A stretch of DNA of 10,307 nt from Gaiellasilicea sp035556515 (GTDB taxonomy: Bacteria > Actinomycetota > Thermoleophilia > Gaiellales > Gaiellaceae): the NCBI GenBank assembly GCA_035556515.1, contig DATMEO010000044.1, positions 1-10,307 on the forward strand, in the 5' to 3' direction. Under the pieces are notes generated by a model, which was not told the origin of the DNA, made no database searches, and saw nothing but the letters and a program-made list of their open reading frames with translations. Positions 6,593-10,307 of this stretch are shown in pieces (position 1 is the stretch's first letter; the number at the start of each line of letters is the position of its first letter). The position numbers were made by a program, and so were the translations under genes.

Positions 6593-7294
6593 TCAGCGCT
6601 CCCGGAAGCGGTAGCCGACCCCACGCACGGTCAGGATCAGCTTCGGCTCGTGCGGATCCTGCTCGATCTTCTCTCGCAGGTGGCGTACGTGGACGTCGAT
6701 GGTGCGCGGTTCGCGGTAGTCGGCGCCGCCGCGCAAGCGCTCGAGCAGCTGGCGCCGCGAGAAGACTCGGCCCGGAGAGGCAGCGAGAACCCGGAGCAGT
6801 TCGAACTCGACGAACGTGAGCTGTGCCTCCGCGCCACGCACCTCGACCGTTCGCCGCGGCACGTCGATCCTCAGCTCGCCCGCTTCGATCACCTCGTCGT
6901 CGCGGCGCTCGCCGGGTCGGGGCGCGGCCGCCCGGCGCAGCAGCGCGCGCACGCGGCTGCGGAACTCCCGGATCGAGAACGGCTTCGTGATGTAGTCGTC
7001 GGCGCCGAGCTCGAGCCCCAGAACCTTGTCGAGCTCGTCGTCGCGGGCCGTCAGCATGATGATCGGGACGGTGCTCTCGGCACGCAGGCGCTTGCAGACC
7101 TCGAGGCCGTCGAGCTTCGGCAGCATCAGGTCGAGGACGACGAGGTCGACGTCCTCCTCGGCGAAGCGAGCGAGCGCCTCCTCGCCGTCGCGCGCGTGCA
7201 CGACCTTGAAGCCGTCCCGCTCGAGCGGGTACGTCAGCAGCTTCTGGACGGAGTCCTCGTCGTCGACGAGCAGGATGGTCGACGTCTCCGCCAT
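6593..7294 (-). CDS. OmpR/PhoB-family response regulator
   Basis: This 233-residue DNA-binding regulator is of standard length. The receiver domain (about 6-118) has the acidic pocket D11-D12, phosphoacceptor D55 (VVLDLMLP), the switch residue T82 (MLTA) and K104 (TKPF). The winged-helix domain (about 135-231) has LTFVEFELLRVL (159-170), RVFSRRQLLERLRG (176-189) and the recognition-helix/wing segment RTIDVHVRHLREKIE followed by VRGVGYRF (223-230). It is the first gene of a leftward unit with the kinase and the HtrA-like protease. The ATG at 7292-7294 has no Shine-Dalgarno sequence. A -10-like TAGCAT lies 7 nt upstream, so the mRNA may be leaderless. The family resembles MprA, PhoP and RegX3; the downstream protease favours an MprA-like role, but orthology is unproven. 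Confidence 0.95.
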   Translation of the reverse strand: MAETSTILLVDDEDSVQKLLTYPLERDGFKVVHARDGEEALARFAEEDVDLVVLDLMLPKLDGLEVCKRLRAESTVPIIMLTARDDELDKVLGLELGADDYITKPFSIREFRSRVRALLRRAAAPRPGERRDDEVIEAGELRIDVPRRTVEVRGAEAQLTFVEFELLRVLAASPGRVFSRRQLLERLRGGADYREPRTIDVHVRHLREKIEQDPHEPKLILTVRGVGYRFRER

Positions 7295-7343
7295 GGCCCG
7301 AATGCTAGATACGGCCGCGGCCTTCCCTACACTGGCCGGTGCA
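7295..7343. promoter_or_regulatory. Divergent promoter region with probable leaderless starts on both sides
   Basis: These 49 bp separate two divergently transcribed units. On the minus strand TAGCAT (7302-7307) ends 7 nt before the response-regulator ATG. On the plus strand TACACT (7328-7333) ends 10 nt before the membrane-protein ATG. Both fit a TANNNT -10 element placed so that transcription would begin at, or within a few bases of, the start codon. Neither gene has a Shine-Dalgarno sequence. No convincing -35 element is visible. The two promoters must share flanking DNA, so their activities may be linked. Confidence 0.5.
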
Positions 7344-9209
7344 ATGGCGCCGCCCAGACGAGCGCTCCCGACGCGCGGGCGCCCCCGCCGCGGCTCGGTC
7401 GAGCGGCCGGTGAACGCGCGGCTCGTGCGTGGAACCTGGCTGCTCGTCGCTCTGCCGCTCCTGCTGGCCGCGTTCAGCGTCGCCCGCCCGCAACCACTGC
7501 CGGCGCCGACCCTACCGCCGACCTTCGACGCCGCGATCGCCGAGCAGCTCGCCCGCGAGCTGGCGCGCGACTATCCGGATCGGTCCCCGGGCTCATCCGG
7601 CGGACTCGGGGCCGCCGGCTGGGTCTCCGACCAGTTCGAGCTGTACGGCTTCGAGCCGCCCCGGGTGGAGCGCTTCAAGGCGCAGATCCCTGGCCGTGGC
7701 GAGGTCGAGCTGCAGAACCTCGTCACGGTCGTGGACGGTTCCTCGCAGCGCGCGATCGTGATCACCGCGCATCGCGACAACAGCGGCGAGGGGCGGGGCG
7801 CGAACGACAACGCCTCCGGCACCGGCGCGCTGATCGAGCTCGCACGCTCGTTCGCGCCGGTCGGCGGCTCGACGCTCGTCCAGGCGCAGCCGACGCACAC
7901 GCTGGTCTTCGTCTCGACGGACGGCGGCGCTTTCGGCGCGGTCGGCGCGGCCCACTTCGCGGAGAGCTCGCCCTACCGTGAGAACGCCCTCGCGGTGATC
8001 AGCCTCGACGCGATCGCCGGTGCGGGCAGGCCACGGCTGTTGATTGCCGGCGACACGGCCCGTTCCCCCTCGGCGTCGCTCGTGCGCACGGCCGCGCTCC
8101 GCATGCTCGAGCAGTCCGGCGAGGAGCCGGTGCGGTCCCCGGCGCTGCGCCAGCTGCTCGACCTCGGCTTCCCGTTCACGCTCGGCGAGCAGGGGCCGTT
8201 CGTTGCGCGCGGGATTCCGGCGGTGACGCTGACGACGCTGCCCGACGGCGCTCCGCCAGGGCCGGACGACACCGCTTTCGAGGACACCGTCCTCGACGTC
8301 CAGCGGTTCGCAGAGCTCGGCCGCGCGGCGCAGAACCTGATCGGCTCACTCGACGCCGGCCTCGAGCTGGCACAGGGCACCACGAGCTACGTCTACTTCG
8401 GCACCCGGATCGTCCGCGGCTGGGCGATCGAGCTCGTCCTGCTGACGGCGCTGCTGCCGTTCCTGATCGGCGTGATCGACCTCTTCGCGCACTGTCGCCG
8501 CCGCCGGATCCCGCTCGCGCCCGCAGCCCGCAGCCTCCGCGGCCGGCTCTATTTCTGGGGCTATGCAGTGGCGCTCGTCTTCGTCGCGTCGCTGCTCGGC
8601 GCGTTCCCCCAAGGCGAGGCGCGGCCGTTGCCGCCGGACTCGGCCCTGTACGAGCCCTCGCCGGTGGCGCTCGGCGTGCTCGGGGTGCTTCTGTTCGTGG
8701 GCTGGCTCGTCTCGCGCGAGCGGCTGCTCCCCCGCCGCCCGGCCCGGGCGGAGGAGACGCTCGCGGGGCACACCGTCGCATTGCTCGGGCTCGGCCTGAT
8801 CGCGCTGCTCGTCGTCGCGACGAATCCGTTCTCGCTCGTCTACCTCCTGCCGTCGCTGTACGCCTGGCTCTGGCTGCCGCAGGCCCAGGCCTCCGGCCCG
8901 CTCGCCCGGGCAGGCCTGCTGACACTCGGCTTCGCCGGCCCGCTGATCCTGCTGCTGTCGTTCTCGACGCGGCTCGCACTCGGGCTGGAGACGCCGTGGT
9001 ACCTGCTCTCGCTCGTCTCCGTCGGCTACGTCCCGTGGATCATGGTCGCGCTCTCCTTCGCGTGGCTCGCCGTCGCGGCTCAGCTGACTGCGCTGGCCGT
9101 CGGCAGATACGCCCCCTACGAGAGCTCCCGGACCCGGCGGCCCGGCCGCCACCTCCGCCTGCTCGGCGGTCGCGGAACCGGCGGCGAGCGCGACGCGTTG
9201 GAAGGCTGA
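7344..9209 (+). CDS. Polytopic membrane protein with M28-peptidase-like extracytoplasmic domain, probably catalytically degenerate
   Basis: This 621-residue protein starts with a basic tail and a membrane segment or signal anchor (about 31-47). An M28 aminopeptidase-like domain (about 60-340) follows, then about seven hydrophobic segments (near 360-380, 403-420, 440-456, 476-493, 497-511, 521-541 and 551-586) and an Arg-rich tail. The first metal-ligand motif TAHRD (H143), the second NDNASGTGALIELAR (D155) and a later LDAIAG (D222) are present. The position of the family's Glu-Glu pair (general base plus zinc ligand) reads STDGGAFG, with G195-A196. The expected last His before the final Asp-Thr is missing in GPDDT (306-310). 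So one metal site may remain, but peptidase activity is doubtful. The frame is open upstream to 7026, which would run through the regulator gene; the ATG at 7344 is the sensible start. The sortase gene follows directly. Confidence 0.8.
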   Translation: MAPPRRALPTRGRPRRGSVERPVNARLVRGTWLLVALPLLLAAFSVARPQPLPAPTLPPTFDAAIAEQLARELARDYPDRSPGSSGGLGAAGWVSDQFELYGFEPPRVERFKAQIPGRGEVELQNLVTVVDGSSQRAIVITAHRDNSGEGRGANDNASGTGALIELARSFAPVGGSTLVQAQPTHTLVFVSTDGGAFGAVGAAHFAESSPYRENALAVISLDAIAGAGRPRLLIAGDTARSPSASLVRTAALRMLEQSGEEPVRSPALRQLLDLGFPFTLGEQGPFVARGIPAVTLTTLPDGAPPGPDDTAFEDTVLDVQRFAELGRAAQNLIGSLDAGLELAQGTTSYVYFGTRIVRGWAIELVLLTALLPFLIGVIDLFAHCRRRRIPLAPAARSLRGRLYFWGYAVALVFVASLLGAFPQGEARPLPPDSALYEPSPVALGVLGVLLFVGWLVSRERLLPRRPARAEETLAGHTVALLGLGLIALLVVATNPFSLVYLLPSLYAWLWLPQAQASGPLARAGLLTLGFAGPLILLLSFSTRLALGLETPWYLLSLVSVGYVPWIMVALSFAWLAVAAQLTALAVGRYAPYESSRTRRPGRHLRLLGGRGTGGERDALEG

Positions 9210-9212
9210 ATG
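9200..9212 (+). promoter_or_regulatory. Ribosome binding site and stop/start junction of the sortase gene
   Basis: GGAAGG (9200-9205) lies inside the end of the M28-like gene, 4 nt before the sortase ATG (9210-9212). The upstream TGA (9207-9209) abuts that ATG directly. It is the clearest Shine-Dalgarno sequence in the window and fixes the sortase start. It also implies co-translation of the two proteins. Confidence 0.7.
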
Positions 9213-9905
9213 AGACGGCTCGCCCGCATCCTCGGGACGCTGATGATCGTCGCCGGCGTCGGGGCGCTCGCGTGGGCCCTGACCGTCTGGCAATGGCAGG
9301 ACCCGTTCACCGCTGCCCTGAACGAGCTCGAGCAGCGCGAGCTCGCACAGGACTTCGACCGCCGCGTCGAGGAGGGCAGGGCGATCCTCGTCGACAACTC
9401 CGCCGAGCAGCTGCGCGAGTCGCTCCCGCGCGCAGCAGCCGCCTGGCGCACGAGCTCGAAGCGCGGCGATGCCGTCGCTCGCCTGCGCATCCCCGCCCTC
9501 GGCGTCGGCGAGATCGTCGTCAACGGCACCGATCACGGCTCGCTCAAGCGCGGTCCCGGCCGCTACCTCGGCTCGGCCATGCCCGGAGAAGGCAAGCTCG
9601 TCTACATCGCGGGGCACCGCACGACCTACGGCGCCCCGTTCTCCCGGATCGATCGCCTGCGCAAGGGCGACCGCGTTCTGCTCGAGCTGCCCTACGCGAC
9701 GATCGAGTACACGATCACCGGCAGCCGGATCGTACTGGCGTCGCAGACCTCGGTATTGAAGTCGAAGGGTTACGAGCAGCTCGTGCTCCAGGCCTGCCAC
9801 CCGCGGTTCTTCGCCTCGCACCGCTATCTCGCCTACGCGAAGCCAACGCGCGTCACCCCCCGCGGCAGCGACCACGCGACGCCGTACGAGGCCCTCGGTT
9901 ATTAG
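9210..9905 (+). CDS. Sortase, class E-like
   Basis: This 231-residue cysteine transpeptidase would cut a C-terminal sorting signal and attach the protein to the cell wall. One N-terminal membrane segment (about 7-27) anchors it, followed by a roughly 60-residue linker and the sortase beta-barrel (about 88-215). The catalytic residues are H136 in IAGHRTTYGAPFSRID, C196 in VLQACHPRFFASHR and R205. The extended GHRTTYGAPF segment is typical of actinobacterial class E/D enzymes. The usual TLxTC strand reads LVLQAC, with Ala just before the Cys. No protein in the window carries an obvious LPxTG- or LAxTG-type sorting signal, including the upstream M28-like protein, so its substrate is elsewhere or non-canonical. 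Its TAG stop (9903-9905) overlaps the opposite-strand moeA stop. Confidence 0.92.
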   Translation: MRRLARILGTLMIVAGVGALAWALTVWQWQDPFTAALNELEQRELAQDFDRRVEEGRAILVDNSAEQLRESLPRAAAAWRTSSKRGDAVARLRIPALGVGEIVVNGTDHGSLKRGPGRYLGSAMPGEGKLVYIAGHRTTYGAPFSRIDRLRKGDRVLLELPYATIEYTITGSRIVLASQTSVLKSKGYEQLVLQACHPRFFASHRYLAYAKPTRVTPRGSDHATPYEALGY

Positions 9906-10307
9906 CTGAGACGGAGGTAGCGCACCTGTTCGCCGGCCGCGAGCTCTCCCTCGCCCGACGGCACGAGCACGAGCGCGTCGGCGCCGGCTGCGCGGGCGAT
10001 CATGTGCGACTCCTGGCCGGTCAGCGGCTCGAGCAGCGTCCCGTCGTCGTCGCGCCGGCTGCGGGCGCGCGCGAGCTCGTCCCGGGCCGGATTCCTGCGC
10101 AGCGGTGACGCGAGCCGGGCGGTCTCGTACCCCGGCCCCGGATCGTTCGCACCCTGGAGCGCAAGCAGCGCCGGGCGCACGAACAGCTCCACGCCGACGA
10201 GCGCGGACACCGGGTTGCCGGGGAGCCCGAAGACGAGTGTCCCGCCCCGGGCGCCGAACGCGACCGGCTTCCCCGGACGCACGGCGACGCCCCAGAAGTC
10301 CTCCTCG
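9902..10307 (-). CDS. moeA: Molybdopterin molybdenumtransferase MoeA, C-terminal part (runs off the right edge)
   Basis: MoeA inserts molybdate into adenylylated molybdopterin made by MogA. About 134 C-terminal residues are visible and the reading frame stays open to the right edge. The segment WGVAVRPGKPVAFG, then LVFGLPGNPVSALV, matches the end of the central MoCF-type domain in MoeA (E. coli has MKPGKP and GLPGNPVS). The rest is the C-terminal domain IV (about the last 75 residues), ending in GEQVRYLRLS. An internal GTG near 10282 is not the real start, because conserved residues continue upstream of it. It converges with the sortase gene: its TAA (9902-9904) overlaps the sortase TAG. Together with mog and moaC in this window it suggests a molybdenum-cofactor cluster interrupted by envelope-stress genes. 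Confidence 0.94.
   Translation of the reverse strand, partial: EEDFWGVAVRPGKPVAFGARGGTLVFGLPGNPVSALVGVELFVRPALLALQGANDPGPGYETARLASPLRRNPARDELARARSRRDDDGTLLEPLTGQESHMIARAAGADALVLVPSGEGELAAGEQVRYLRLS

Noticed and set aside
7026..7343. N-terminal extension of the M28-like gene by 106 codons
   Set aside because: It is antisense to the receiver domain of the response regulator and encodes Ser/Arg-rich sequence; the ATG at 7344 follows a plausible -10 element.
6650..7981. A 443-codon plus-strand open frame spanning the regulator, the intergenic region and the M28-like gene
   Set aside because: It crosses two real genes in another frame and shows no domain or sensible start signal.
8346..9875. A 509-codon open frame on the minus strand opposite the M28-like and sortase genes
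   Set aside because: The translation is a low-complexity Arg/Glu/Gln/Ala-rich string with no domain. The plus-strand genes here have clear motifs, so this is a GC-driven shadow.
1..10307. tRNA, rRNA, riboswitch, CRISPR, insertion sequence or defence island
   Set aside because: No cloverleaf, regular spacer-repeat pattern, transposase motif or long terminal repeat was seen by eye, and coding density leaves almost no unassigned DNA; the largest gene-free stretch is under 100 bp.

Overview
The window is about 10.3 kb of very GC-rich, almost wholly coding DNA. GC-rich codon use, a class E-like sortase, an apparent SigB/SigF-type promoter and probable leaderless starts point to an actinobacterium (Actinomycetota). 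A deep-branching class such as Thermoleophilia is a guess from overall protein style, not demonstrated. I found no RNA gene, insertion sequence, phage gene or CRISPR array.

Layout. Positions 1-3856, read leftward, form a tightly packed six-gene series: a SpoIIAB/RsbW-type anti-sigma kinase, a GT20 trehalose-6-phosphate synthase, MoaC, a MogA/MoaB-family protein, a UbiA-family prenyltransferase, and the start of a CcmA-like ABC ATPase that runs off the left edge. A 12-nt gap separates the first two genes. Every later junction is a 4-nt ATGA or GTGA stop/start overlap, which suggests one translationally coupled transcript. A good GTTT-N16-GGGTAA promoter (3913-3938) precedes the anti-sigma gene and probably drives the series under a stress sigma factor.

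Positions 3944-7294, also leftward, hold an OmpR-type response regulator, its membrane histidine kinase and an HtrA/DegP-like membrane-anchored serine protease with a PDZ domain. This is the order of the mycobacterial MprA-MprB-PepD envelope-stress module. A 20-bp perfect palindrome lies over the kinase stop codon, just before the protease gene.

From a 49-bp divergent intergenic region, two genes run rightward (7344-9905). The first encodes a polytopic membrane protein with an extracytoplasmic M28-peptidase-like domain that lacks the usual catalytic Glu pair and last His. The second encodes a sortase. The right edge (9902-10307, leftward) is the C-terminal part of MoeA, whose stop codon overlaps the sortase stop.

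Together the window reads as a cell-envelope and general-stress locus (two-component sensor, quality-control protease, anti-sigma factor, trehalose synthesis, sortase) set among molybdenum-cofactor genes (moeA on one side, moaC and mog on the other) and, at the left, quinone or cytochrome c maturation functions. The main points for follow-up are the stress promoter, the palindrome, the degenerate M28 membrane protein next to the sortase, and the coupled operon of functionally mixed genes.
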